From contig JAADGB010000036.1 in NCBI GenBank assembly GCA_013152575.1, positions 1-5,837 on the forward strand: 5,837 nt of DNA, in the 5' to 3' direction. Positions 1 to 5,581 of this stretch are shown one piece after another. This DNA is from Thermoproteota archaeon. Lineage in GTDB: Archaea > Thermoproteota > Thermoprotei_A > Sulfolobales > Acidilobaceae. A program made the translations under genes and the position numbers. The notes under the pieces are model-generated. The model had not been told where the DNA came from and searched no databases. It saw only the letters and a list, made by a program, of their open reading frames with translations. The stretch's first letter is position 1, and every line of letters starts with the position of its first letter.

Positions 1-24
1 TTCTACCGTTAGTTTCTTTGCCAT
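1..24 (-). CDS. Possible 5' end of a gene running off the left edge
   Basis: An ATG on the minus strand at 24-22 opens a frame reading MAKKLTVE that is still open at the window edge. It lies 76 nt downstream of the marC stop on the same strand. No clear Shine-Dalgarno precedes it; a 7-bp inverted repeat ends 7 nt before the ATG. Eight residues are too few to assign a family, and a chance ATG cannot be excluded. The same orientation as the upstream genes and the lysine-rich start make a real gene plausible. Confidence 0.3.
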
Positions 25-31
25 TGTGTAT

Positions 32-59
32 CCCGCTTTAATTCATTATTCTAAGCGGG
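32..59. repeat. 7-bp inverted repeat before the leftmost start codon
   Basis: CCCGCTT at 32-38 pairs with AAGCGGG at 53-59 around a 14-nt AT-rich spacer. It lies between the marC stop and the candidate start at 24. It could be a weak hairpin at the end of the marC transcript or an operator for the downstream gene. No T-run follows it on the minus strand, so a canonical terminator is not supported. Confidence 0.4.
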
Positions 60-100
60 CTTAATAATAGGACCTAGATCGAGTGTATGGTTAATATGAG

Positions 101-694
101 TTAACCAAGCAGTTCTACACTCCACTCCTTTACCGCTGACCATAGCATTTGTGCTGCTACGCTTGCTATTATTAGGGACATGAATCTGGCCATTGCCTTT
201 ATCCCGTTTCGTCTCAGCATCTTCATTAGCAGGGGTGCACTTCTCATTGTTGCTGCTATTGTTATTGTTGATAGTATGAATGCTGTTATGACTTCGGGGA
301 GGTGGCCTACTGTTCCCAGGTTTATTAGTAGTGTCATTGTGCCTGGACCTATGATCATTGGCGTTGCTAGGGGGACTACTGCTATTTCTCCTCCCTCAAC
401 TGTTCGGCTCTTTGGTTGGCCGGATAGCATGTCTACTGCTATGTATAGGAGGAGTATTCCTCCACCGAACTTGAGGCTGGCGAGGCTTAGATGGTAGAAT
501 TCGAGTATGAGTTTTCCTGCGAGTATGAAGAGGAGGCCTAGTGCAATGACTACTATGAGGGCTTGTTTCAAAACGTCTCGTGCCTCCTCCTTCCTCATCC
601 CCTCTGTTAGGGTGAGGTAGTTGTTTAGGGCGGTGAATGGATTCATTATTGCAACGATCGAGCCATAGTATGCTATTATTAGTGCGATATCCAT
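101..694 (-). CDS. MarC family (UPF0056) integral membrane protein
   Basis: 197 residues, close to the usual 200-220 of the family. Hydrophobicity suggests six membrane segments at about residues 4-24, 43-66, 70-90, 106-128, 133-156 and 168-188. Family-typical motifs are visible: MNPF followed by LNNYL near residues 17-26, the glycine-rich GGGILLLYIAVDML (77-90), VVPLATP followed by GPGT (106-119), and a C-terminal helix with ARFM and QMLW. The start is ATG at 694. A purine-rich GGAGGGG at 711-705 sits 10 nt upstream and a TATA box at 753-746. The family was named after multiple antibiotic resistance, but that role is not supported and the transported substrate, if any, is unknown. It has its own promoter, so it need not be co-regulated with the phosphate genes upstream of it on the same strand. 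Confidence 0.93.
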   Translation of the reverse strand: MDIALIIAYYGSIVAIMNPFTALNNYLTLTEGMRKEEARDVLKQALIVVIALGLLFILAGKLILEFYHLSLASLKFGGGILLLYIAVDMLSGQPKSRTVEGGEIAVVPLATPMIIGPGTMTLLINLGTVGHLPEVITAFILSTITIAATMRSAPLLMKMLRRNGIKAMARFMSLIIASVAAQMLWSAVKEWSVELLG

Positions 695-695
695 T

Positions 696-743
696 CCCGC
701 CAGCCCCCTCCTCTTCTTGGGTTGGCCCCCAGGGGCTGGCGGG
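696..743. repeat. Perfect 12-bp GC-rich inverted repeat abutting the marC start
   Basis: CCCGCCAGCCCC at 696-707 and GGGGCTGGCGGG at 732-743 are exact reverse complements, separated by 24 nt that contain most of the purine-rich Shine-Dalgarno stretch (minus strand 713-705, partly inside one arm). One arm ends 1 nt before the marC ATG and the other begins 2 nt after the TATA box. If transcription starts about 25 nt from the TATA box, the distal arm is not transcribed and the repeat would act as DNA, for example as an operator. If it starts further upstream, it would be an RNA hairpin covering the ribosome binding region. Confidence 0.7.
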
Positions 744-745
744 GC

Positions 746-753
746 CTTTAAAG
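746..753 (-). promoter_or_regulatory. TATA box (box A) of the MarC-family gene
   Basis: CTTTAAAG at 753-746 matches the archaeal box A consensus (YTTTAWA). It lies 52 nt upstream of the ATG, which would put the transcription start near 720-725 and leave a leader of roughly 30 nt containing the GGAGG stretch. The 8-mer is itself palindromic, so orientation is inferred from the downstream gene. Confidence 0.6.
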
Positions 754-814
754 TTGTCTAGCTGTATCGTGGTGGAATATTGATGGGAGAATTGAAAGGG
801 GGAGTGTATAGTTG

Positions 815-1489
815 CTAGGAGAGGATAGCAATACTCCTAATCACGTCACCTGTGTCCTCACACTTATCCGTGCTAGTCTCTAGGCTTTGGAGAGCCTTGT
901 AGAGGGTTATACAGCTCCCAGGCTTCCCCTTCTTATCACACCAGTCGATTATCTCCTCCTCGGTAGTGCTCCTTATCTCGTCCGCCTCCTCTTCCAGCCT
1001 CTCAACCTCCCTAGCGATCTCGACGGCCCTAGAGGGGTCCCTGCGGAGGATCTTGGCAGCCTCTATTATCTTCTCTATCGAGACCTTTGCGATCTCGGCA
1101 ATCTTGAGGAACCCATCTATTATGTTCTCTGGCGGTGGAGTCTTCTCAACCTTCATGTAGAGGAGGAGTCTCCTGGTAGCAGCATTGAGGTGATCAGCTA
1201 TATCATCGGAGACGAGTACGAGTCGGAGAAGCTCTTCCCTATCAATCGGATGGAATATCCCCTTCGAGAGGTCGGTGATAATCTCGTCATTAACCTTATC
1301 TGCAGCCCTCTCAGCCTCCTTAACACTGGCATAAGCTTGAATAACGGATTCAACGTTTCCAGTCTTCATCGCCTCAATAACCTTGATTGACTCCTCTGCC
1401 ACGGAGAGTATCCTGGTGAAGTGCTTAACCTGGAGGTCTAGGATCTCCTGCTCCCTCCTCCTACTTATCCAACTCCAGGTTCCAGACAA
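815..1489 (-). CDS. DUF47 family (PhoU-like) protein, accessory to the PiT phosphate permease
   Basis: 224 residues, normal for the TIGR00153/DUF47 family, a PhoU-related all-helical cytosolic fold thought to modulate phosphate uptake. Conserved acidic motifs typical of the metal-binding helices are visible: EAERAAD (58-64), SDDIADHL (94-101), EVERLEEEADEI (161-172) and E204 to D215 in a stretch reading CEDTGDVIR at its end. The start is TTG at 1489: GGGGGTG at 1506-1500 lies 10 nt upstream, and residues from about 5 (W-W then RRREQEILDLQVKHF) match the usual N-terminus. The first ATG (residue 41) would cut off the first helix. It starts 17 nt after the permease stop, so the two are almost certainly one operon. 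Three cysteines (C184, C193, C210) are present in the last quarter. Confidence 0.92.
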   Translation of the reverse strand: MSGTWSWISRRREQEILDLQVKHFTRILSVAEESIKVIEAMKTGNVESVIQAYASVKEAERAADKVNDEIITDLSKGIFHPIDREELLRLVLVSDDIADHLNAATRRLLLYMKVEKTPPPENIIDGFLKIAEIAKVSIEKIIEAAKILRRDPSRAVEIAREVERLEEEADEIRSTTEEEIIDWCDKKGKPGSCITLYKALQSLETSTDKCEDTGDVIRSIAILS

Positions 1490-1499
1490 CCCGGGAAAA

Positions 1500-1506
1500 C
1501 ACCCCC
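1500..1506 (-). promoter_or_regulatory. Shine-Dalgarno supporting the TTG start of the DUF47 gene
   Basis: GGGGGTG on the minus strand matches the archaeal GGAGGTG core with one mismatch and lies 10 nt before TTG at 1489, directly after the permease stop codon. It supports this non-ATG start over the distant internal ATG. Confidence 0.55.
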
Positions 1507-2517
1507 TTAAACTATACTAATTAGAGTATAAATTGAGGCGGCTATACCAGCCGCCACGGGGACTGTGGCGAGCCACCCGGCTATAATCATCAAAACGGTC
1601 CACTTGTCGATCCCTGATAATCCTTTGCCCTTCGCTATACCGACTCCGATAACTGATGAGACGCTGGCGTGTGTTGTTGATACTGGCATTCCCCAGAGGG
1701 TGTAGAGGTAGACAACGCTAGCGTTCGCGAGTTCAGCCGCGGCTCCACTCACGTAGTCTAGCTTGGTTATCTTGAATCCGACAGTCATTATGACACGGTA
1801 TCCCCATGTGAATGCTCCAGCCATTATTCCCAGTCCACCTAGAACGGCGAGGAGTTGTAGCGTCTTATCGTCTGGTACTCCTAGCGTGCTAGATACCACA
1901 CCAACATATACACCGGTAGCGTTGCCTACGTCGTTTGCTCCGAATGCGTAGGCGCTGAAGGCCAGATTGAATATTAGTATTGCCTGGAATATCCTGTCTA
2001 CACTCCACCCCCTACCGTTGAGCGCCCTGTATAGTGTGGCGAACGCGTAGTAGAGTATGAAGGCTAATAGTATGGCTCCCAGTGGGCTGGTTATCCAGCT
2101 CGCCACGACTTTCAAAACCACGTTCCAGTCTATCTTGGCCTCTCCACCCATCAAGCCCCTAGCGAAGCCAACACCCAATACGGCTCCAACAGTAGAGTGT
2201 GTAGTTGAGACCGGGAGACCCTTCCTCGTCGCGAGCGTGACCCATAGTCCCGCTGCTAAGCTTGCTGAGAGCGCCATAGCCGGATCGAGGTCTTTCACTA
2301 CGCCTTTCCCGATGGTCTTGATAACCCTGTAACCCTGTAGCACAGCTCCTAGAACGGCGAAGACGCTGAAGAGGAGGATCGCCTTCTTCAAAGAGACAGC
2401 TCCCGAACCAACGGCGGTGTCAGTGGGGTTGGCTGCGTCGTTGGCTCCAAGGTTCCATGCCATATAGAATGCTGCCATGAGGCCGAGGATTACCAGTATT
2501 TCCCCTCCAGTATCCAA
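1507..2517 (-). CDS. pit: PiT family inorganic phosphate permease (Pho4, TC 2.A.20)
   Basis: 336 residues, near the usual length for archaeal PiT carriers, which import phosphate (often as a metal-phosphate complex or with a cation) across the cytoplasmic membrane. The internal duplication of the family is clear. GANDAAN (24-30) is mirrored by GANDVGN (193-199), GYRVIKTIG (62-70) by GYRVIMTVG (239-247), and PVSTTHSTVGAVLGVG (102-117) by PVSTTHASVSSVIGVG (278-293). Most of the rest is hydrophobic helices with a polar stretch around 165-175. The start is TTG at 2517; the first ATG (residue 14) would remove part of the first membrane helix that precedes the GAND motif. A TATA-like element lies about 40 nt upstream, and no good Shine-Dalgarno is seen. 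The DUF47 gene 17 nt downstream is the usual operon partner. Confidence 0.95.
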   Translation of the reverse strand: MDTGGEILVILGLMAAFYMAWNLGANDAANPTDTAVGSGAVSLKKAILLFSVFAVLGAVLQGYRVIKTIGKGVVKDLDPAMALSASLAAGLWVTLATRKGLPVSTTHSTVGAVLGVGFARGLMGGEAKIDWNVVLKVVASWITSPLGAILLAFILYYAFATLYRALNGRGWSVDRIFQAILIFNLAFSAYAFGANDVGNATGVYVGVVSSTLGVPDDKTLQLLAVLGGLGIMAGAFTWGYRVIMTVGFKITKLDYVSGAAAELANASVVYLYTLWGMPVSTTHASVSSVIGVGIAKGKGLSGIDKWTVLMIIAGWLATVPVAAGIAASIYTLISIV

Positions 2518-2557
2518 CCCCGTTAGCCCGCTTAATGAGGGACCCCATTGAATGGTT

Positions 2558-2564
2558 CTTAAAC
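2558..2564 (-). promoter_or_regulatory. TATA-like box of the permease-DUF47 operon
   Basis: GTTTAAG on the minus strand (2564-2558) resembles archaeal box A and is 41-47 nt upstream of the TTG at 2517, predicting transcription start near 2535. The complementary CTTAAAC also reads as a weak box on the plus strand, so it could serve the divergent radical SAM gene as well. Confidence 0.45.
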
Positions 2565-2575
2565 ATACTAGTATG
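2564..2575. promoter_or_regulatory. 12-bp perfect palindrome at the divergent promoter
   Basis: CATACTAGTATG is a perfect palindrome that touches the TATA-like box on its upstream side (relative to the permease), where the TFB recognition element would lie. Its place suggests an operator for the divergent genes. A 12-bp palindrome is expected about once by chance in a sequence this long, so only the position makes it notable. Confidence 0.3.
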
Positions 2576-2585
2576 GATGGTTTAG

Positions 2586-2777
2586 ACTACAAACAAATCG
2601 GGGACTACTAGTCCGGTACAGGACTGGGAAACCGGGGGGATTGAGATCATCAAGATAACCCACCTAATCGAGGAAAAGAAGAGGATAGCAAGCGAGCTAA
2701 GACAACTACTGAGCAGGAAAGAAGCAGAGAGAGCCGAACGAGACCACCACGCCCGCAGAAGGCCGAGACACTGCGGA
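2586..2777 (+). other. Open, coding-like upstream extension of the radical SAM frame without a standard start
   Basis: The radical SAM frame is open for 64 codons upstream of its ATG at 2778, back to a TAG at 2583. No ATG, GTG or TTG occurs in it. From 2640 it looks like protein: a strand-like IEIIKIT, then a charged helix EEKKRIASELRQLLSRKEAERAER and a basic RRRPRHCG running straight into the MTIHTG that precedes the cluster cysteines. Translation could start at a rare codon (ATT at 2640, directly after a run of six Gs, or CTG at 2709). Another option is a frameshift: an ATG at 2573 (MDGLDYKQIG) would join this frame if one G of the GGGG at 2600-2603 were skipped or is an error. Confidence 0.55.
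2602..2635 (+). other. Overlapping small inverted repeats upstream of the radical SAM gene
   Basis: GGACT (2602-2606) can pair with AGTCC (2610-2614). The same AGTCC, extended to CTAGTCC (2608-2614), can instead pair with GGACTGG (2621-2627) as a 7-bp stem with one G-U and a 6-nt loop. CCGGT (2613-2617) can also pair with ACCGG (2631-2635). These stems exclude one another. They are short and may be chance, but they cluster just before the likely start of translation. Confidence 0.3.
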
Positions 2778-3761
2778 ATGACGATACACACAGGAGTAGG
2801 CTGCAGCTATGGCTGCGTATACTGCTACATATGGGATATGGGGTTCCCAGGCCACCCAACCATGTATCCTCTAACACCCCTTCAACTAGCATACGCTCTC
2901 GCAATCAACTCCTATGTACTACCCCGCTCTACAATGGCAGCCTATGGGAGTGTGACAGAACCGTTCCTCCCAGAGACCCGTGAGAGAGCACTCGAGTACA
3001 TAAAGACGGTTTACGAGTGGTTAAAGTTGCCCAGCCAGGTATCCACCAAATCAATACTAGACGACGAACTCATTAGAGAACTGAAGAAGGCTGAGCCAAA
3101 CATCAGCGTGCTCGTAACAATAATCGCCATGGGGGAAGAGGCCAGGAGGCTAGAGCCAAACGCTCCACCAGCCGAGGACAGGTTGGAGGCAATGATAGAA
3201 GCAGGCAAGAAAGGATTAAACGTTGCAGTATTCATGAGACCAATCATACCAGAAGTAACGGACAACCACTACAAGGGCATCATAGATAAAGCGGTCGATG
3301 GAGGCGTGAGGCACATTGTCCTCGGTAGTCTAAGGGTTACAAAAAGGATAATCTCCGCACTCGGAGCCACAGGCGTTGATACAGGTCTGATAACGCGGAG
3401 GCTAACCAGGAAGTTAATCGACCCCAAGAAACAAGTCTCGATTAACACGAGTGATCTCAAATCAATGATCGCAGGCTATGCCAGGAGTAAAGGAATGATT
3501 GTACATCCATCCGCTTGTAGCCATAACATGTGGAGTCATAGAATAGGGTGTCATGCATGTAGTTATGGCCCATGCTATAGGAAGCCCAGGATACCGGACG
3601 AGGAGGAATTGAGGGAAGCTGTTGAGATACTGGGCGGGAGGATAGATAGCGTGGTTGTAAAGTACCCGTACATCGTCATACGCGGACTGAAGGGAGTTAG
3701 GAAGGATGTGGTGGTTGAGCTGTTGGAGGCGGCTACAAAGTTGATGGTCAGGATACGATAG
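2778..3761 (+). CDS. SplB-like (COG1533) radical SAM protein with extra C-terminal Cys cluster
   Basis: 327 residues from the first in-frame ATG. CSYGCVYC (C9, C13, C16) is the CX3CX2C motif that binds the radical SAM [4Fe-4S] cluster and is followed by an aromatic/glycine segment (YIWDMGFPG). GSVTEPFLPETRERALEYI (58-76), the LEPNAPPAEDRLEAM stretch (125-139) and the MRPIIPEVTD stretch (153-162) are typical of the spore-photoproduct-lyase-like/Rv2578c-type branch. Near the C-terminus C247, C258, C261 and C266 form C-x10-C-x2-C-x4-C with several histidines, a candidate second metal or Fe-S site. The substrate is unknown; photoproduct lyase activity cannot be claimed from homology at this level. 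The ATG lacks a Shine-Dalgarno and would leave only eight residues before the first cluster cysteine, so the real start is probably upstream (see 2586-2777). The gene is divergent from the permease and ends 1 nt from panB. Confidence 0.9.
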   Translation: MTIHTGVGCSYGCVYCYIWDMGFPGHPTMYPLTPLQLAYALAINSYVLPRSTMAAYGSVTEPFLPETRERALEYIKTVYEWLKLPSQVSTKSILDDELIRELKKAEPNISVLVTIIAMGEEARRLEPNAPPAEDRLEAMIEAGKKGLNVAVFMRPIIPEVTDNHYKGIIDKAVDGGVRHIVLGSLRVTKRIISALGATGVDTGLITRRLTRKLIDPKKQVSINTSDLKSMIAGYARSKGMIVHPSACSHNMWSHRIGCHACSYGPCYRKPRIPDEEELREAVEILGGRIDSVVVKYPYIVIRGLKGVRKDVVVELLEAATKLMVRIR

Positions 3762-3762
3762 C

Positions 3763-4563
3763 TTATTGTATTATGTACTCGTCGGACGGGAACCTTCCAG
3801 TCCTAACTTCCTCTGCATATCTTTTGACGGCATCTAATAGGTAGTTGTATGCATCCGCGTATTTCTTGGCGAATGGAGGCGATTCCCTGTACAGGCCGGT
3901 AAGGTCGTGGAAGACTAGAACCTGGCCGTCGCAGTACCTTCCAGCCCCTATACATATCGTTGGAATAGATAGTTTCTCTGTAATCCTCTTTGCAATATCC
4001 TCTCTGGTAAACTCTATCACTATCGAGAAGGCTCCCGCACCCTCAAGCGCTAGTGCATCCTCGATTATCTTCTTCTCCTCGCTAGGCGTCTTGCCCCTCA
4101 GCTTGTATCCTCCGAAGCTTAGATAACGCTGCGGGGTCATTCCAACATGGCCGACGACTGGTATCCCGGCCTTAACGATCTCTTTGACCCTGTCCACATA
4201 CTCTGAGCCTCCCTCTAGCTTTACGGCTTCAGCCCCGGCGCGGACGAATTCTATAGCCGACTCGACAGCCTTCCGGTGACTCGGCTCGTAGGAGCCGAAG
4301 GGCATATCACCAACTATGAGGGCGTAGGGCTTGGCTCTGGCCACAGCCCTTGTATGGTGTAGCATCTCCTCTAATCCTACGCCGTGGGTGCTCTCCATAC
4401 CCAATACGACCATGGCGAGGCTGTCGCCTACAAGAATCATGTCAACACCTGCATCGTCAACTATCTTAGCTGTAGGATAGTCGTATGCCGTTACCATCAC
4501 GATTTTCTCTTTACCCTTCATTTTAAGTATCTTCCTGACAGTTATCTTCTTCCTGTGTGACAA
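3763..4563 (-). CDS. panB: 3-methyl-2-oxobutanoate hydroxymethyltransferase (ketopantoate hydroxymethyltransferase)
   Basis: 266 residues, the normal length. It transfers a hydroxymethyl group from methylene-tetrahydrofolate (or the archaeal pterin equivalent) to 2-oxoisovalerate, giving ketopantoate for coenzyme A synthesis in the cytosol. Family landmarks are TAYDYPTA (25-32), VGDSLAMVVLG (45-55) with metal ligand D47, VGDMPFGSY (84-92) with D86, VKLEGG (114-119) with K115 and metal ligand E117, GHVGMTPQ (138-145), the expected catalytic glutamate E184, and IPTICIGAGRYCDGQVLV (200-217). Residue roles are from the well-studied bacterial enzyme. The start is TTG at 4563: GGTGGA lies 5 nt upstream, and the N-terminal KITVRKILKMKGKEKI aligns with the family, whereas the internal ATG (residue 15) would delete it. 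It overlaps the end of panE by 22 nt, so the two are translated from one message. Confidence 0.96.
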   Translation of the reverse strand: MSHRKKITVRKILKMKGKEKIVMVTAYDYPTAKIVDDAGVDMILVGDSLAMVVLGMESTHGVGLEEMLHHTRAVARAKPYALIVGDMPFGSYEPSHRKAVESAIEFVRAGAEAVKLEGGSEYVDRVKEIVKAGIPVVGHVGMTPQRYLSFGGYKLRGKTPSEEKKIIEDALALEGAGAFSIVIEFTREDIAKRITEKLSIPTICIGAGRYCDGQVLVFHDLTGLYRESPPFAKKYADAYNYLLDAVKRYAEEVRTGRFPSDEYIIQ

Positions 4564-5471
4564 ACTCTTCCACCAGTCTCTTCGAGAGCCTTAATCAACA
4601 TATATAGATACTTTAGGATAGGAGTGCTTACACCAAGCTCCTCCCCACGTTTAATCACGTAGCCAATAATCTCGTCAACCTCGGTCCTCCTACCAGCCTC
4701 CACGTCTTGGAGCATACTACTCTTATTCAACCCCGTCTTCGAAGCAATGTCCAACAGGTAATCCCCGGGCGTATAGGGCAGCCTTACACCCATAGCCTTC
4801 GCAACACTTGAAACTTCCTCCGCCGCCCTGAGAGCGAGACTCTTAGCCCATTCATTCTCTGCCACAACCCTATTCCTTACTCCGAGTATAGCAGTAACAG
4901 CGTTCAATCCAGCATTGACAGCGGCCTTAGCCCACTGATAGGGAACAATATCATCCACGTAGACTACGTCAGCACCACCCTTCGATAGAATATGGGCCAA
5001 CTGCTCTGCTTCTTCTTTGTCCCCTCCACGGTAGCTTCCTATGAGGAGCCTGCCCAGGCCCGTGACCTCTACCTTGTTATCTTCCTTTCTTATCACGCCA
5101 TACTCTACGATAACGCCCAGAACCTCTATTCCTCTGTCTATTAGTGGTTTAACGTCGACGAAGCCATTTGATGCCAGAGCCACTGTCTTAGATAGTCTGG
5201 AAGCCTCTTCTAGGGCGGCTTTGGCATCGTAAGCCTTCACCGCGACTATAGCAATATCACACGAGCCCTCCTCCAATTCTCCAGTCATGAATGACTCCGT
5301 CTTTACAGTCCTAGTGATCTTCCCCTCTATGAAGCAGCCCTCCCTCTTCAACGCCTCATAGTGTTCTCTACGGCGAACAATGCATATTGGCGGGATACCT
5401 AGCGCTTCCTGGAGGAATCCGGCTAGCAGGCATCCCACAGCTCCACAGCCAACTATACATATCCTCGGCAT
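4542..5471 (-). CDS. panE: 2-dehydropantoate 2-reductase (ketopantoate reductase)
   Basis: 309 residues, family-typical. It reduces the ketopantoate made by PanB to pantoate using NAD(P)H. The N-terminal Rossmann domain begins at once with IVGCGAVGCLLAG (6-18; GxGxxG at G8, G10, G13), followed by VAVKAYD (76-82) and SNG (101-103). The C-terminal helical domain carries the WxKxxxNxxxN pattern (W180, K182, N186, N190), matching the catalytic lysine and substrate-binding asparagines. Its S-S-M-L-Q-D stretch (251-256) and RTEVDEIIGYV (262-272), with E264, match the substrate-binding Ser and Glu of the family. The start is ATG at 5471; a TATA box 32 nt upstream predicts a very short leader with no Shine-Dalgarno. 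An ATG 8 nt further upstream is out of frame. It is the first gene of the panE-panB operon. Archaea usually make phosphopantothenate from pantoate with pantoate kinase and phosphopantothenate synthetase; neither gene is in the window. Confidence 0.95.
   Translation of the reverse strand: MPRICIVGCGAVGCLLAGFLQEALGIPPICIVRRREHYEALKREGCFIEGKITRTVKTESFMTGELEEGSCDIAIVAVKAYDAKAALEEASRLSKTVALASNGFVDVKPLIDRGIEVLGVIVEYGVIRKEDNKVEVTGLGRLLIGSYRGGDKEEAEQLAHILSKGGADVVYVDDIVPYQWAKAAVNAGLNAVTAILGVRNRVVAENEWAKSLALRAAEEVSSVAKAMGVRLPYTPGDYLLDIASKTGLNKSSMLQDVEAGRRTEVDEIIGYVIKRGEELGVSTPILKYLYMLIKALEETGGRVCHTGRR
4569..4574 (-). promoter_or_regulatory. Shine-Dalgarno of panB inside the panE coding sequence
   Basis: GGTGGA on the minus strand lies 5 nt before TTG at 4563 and within the last codons of panE. 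It decides the TTG start of panB and suggests translational coupling of the overlapping genes. Confidence 0.55.
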
Positions 5472-5502
5472 ACTGGCATCCCAGCGCTTAATGGCGCCAT
5501 CA

Positions 5503-5510
5503 TTTATAAG
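5503..5510 (-). promoter_or_regulatory. TATA box of the panE-panB operon
   Basis: CTTATAAA on the minus strand (5510-5503) is an excellent archaeal box A. Transcription should start near 5480, about 10 nt before the ATG at 5471, giving an almost leaderless message. The perfect palindrome ATGGCGCCAT at 5491-5500 lies between the box and the predicted start, a position where a repressor could block initiation; that role is a guess. Confidence 0.65.
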
Positions 5511-5547
5511 CGTCTCCTTTACCCAAATAGACTACATGTAAACCGGG

Positions 5548-5554
5548 ATAAATA
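5548..5554 (+). promoter_or_regulatory. Probable TATA box of the methyltransferase gene
   Basis: ATAAATA is the only AT-rich box-A-like element in front of the TTG at 5582. It predicts initiation near 5577, a nearly leaderless transcript. The two boxes (5503-5510 and here) form a compact divergent promoter in the 110-nt gap. AGGGG and CCCCT (5570-5574, 5577-5581) form a short inverted repeat that touches the start codon. Confidence 0.45.
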
Positions 5555-5581
5555 GATGGGGTTGAATGTAGGGGACCCCCT

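Noticed and set aside
180..497. 105-codon plus-strand frame opposite the MarC gene
   Set aside because: Antisense shadow of a membrane protein; hydrophobic codons read on the other strand give a spurious hydrophobic frame.
794..804. Pyrimidine tract (minus strand) after the DUF47 stop as a transcription terminator
   Set aside because: CTCCCCCTTTC has only three consecutive Ts and no stem; too weak to call.
887..1390. 167-codon plus-strand open frame opposite the DUF47 gene
   Set aside because: It lies wholly antisense to a clear family member, shows no recognisable motifs, and its composition is that expected from the reverse complement of the charged helical protein.
2476..2478. Internal ATG (Met14) as start of the phosphate permease
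   Set aside because: It would cut into the first membrane helix before the GAND motif; homologues have about 10 more residues there.
2573..2611. Short ORF (12 codons) before the radical SAM gene as an independent leader peptide
   Set aside because: No Shine-Dalgarno and no suitably spaced TATA box; it is more interesting as a possible frameshifted 5' end than as a leader peptide.
2600..2680. tRNA or other structured RNA gene in the divergent intergenic region
   Set aside because: No T-arm consensus, no cloverleaf stems and no 7-bp acceptor stem; only short competing hairpins are present.
2650..2904. 84-codon minus-strand frame overlapping the radical SAM 5' region
   Set aside because: It is opposite the cluster-binding motif and coding-like extension of the radical SAM protein and has no supporting start signals or family features.
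4519..4521. ATG as the start of panB
   Set aside because: It would remove the N-terminal TVRKILK region that aligns with PanB proteins, and its Shine-Dalgarno is weaker than that of the TTG at 4563.
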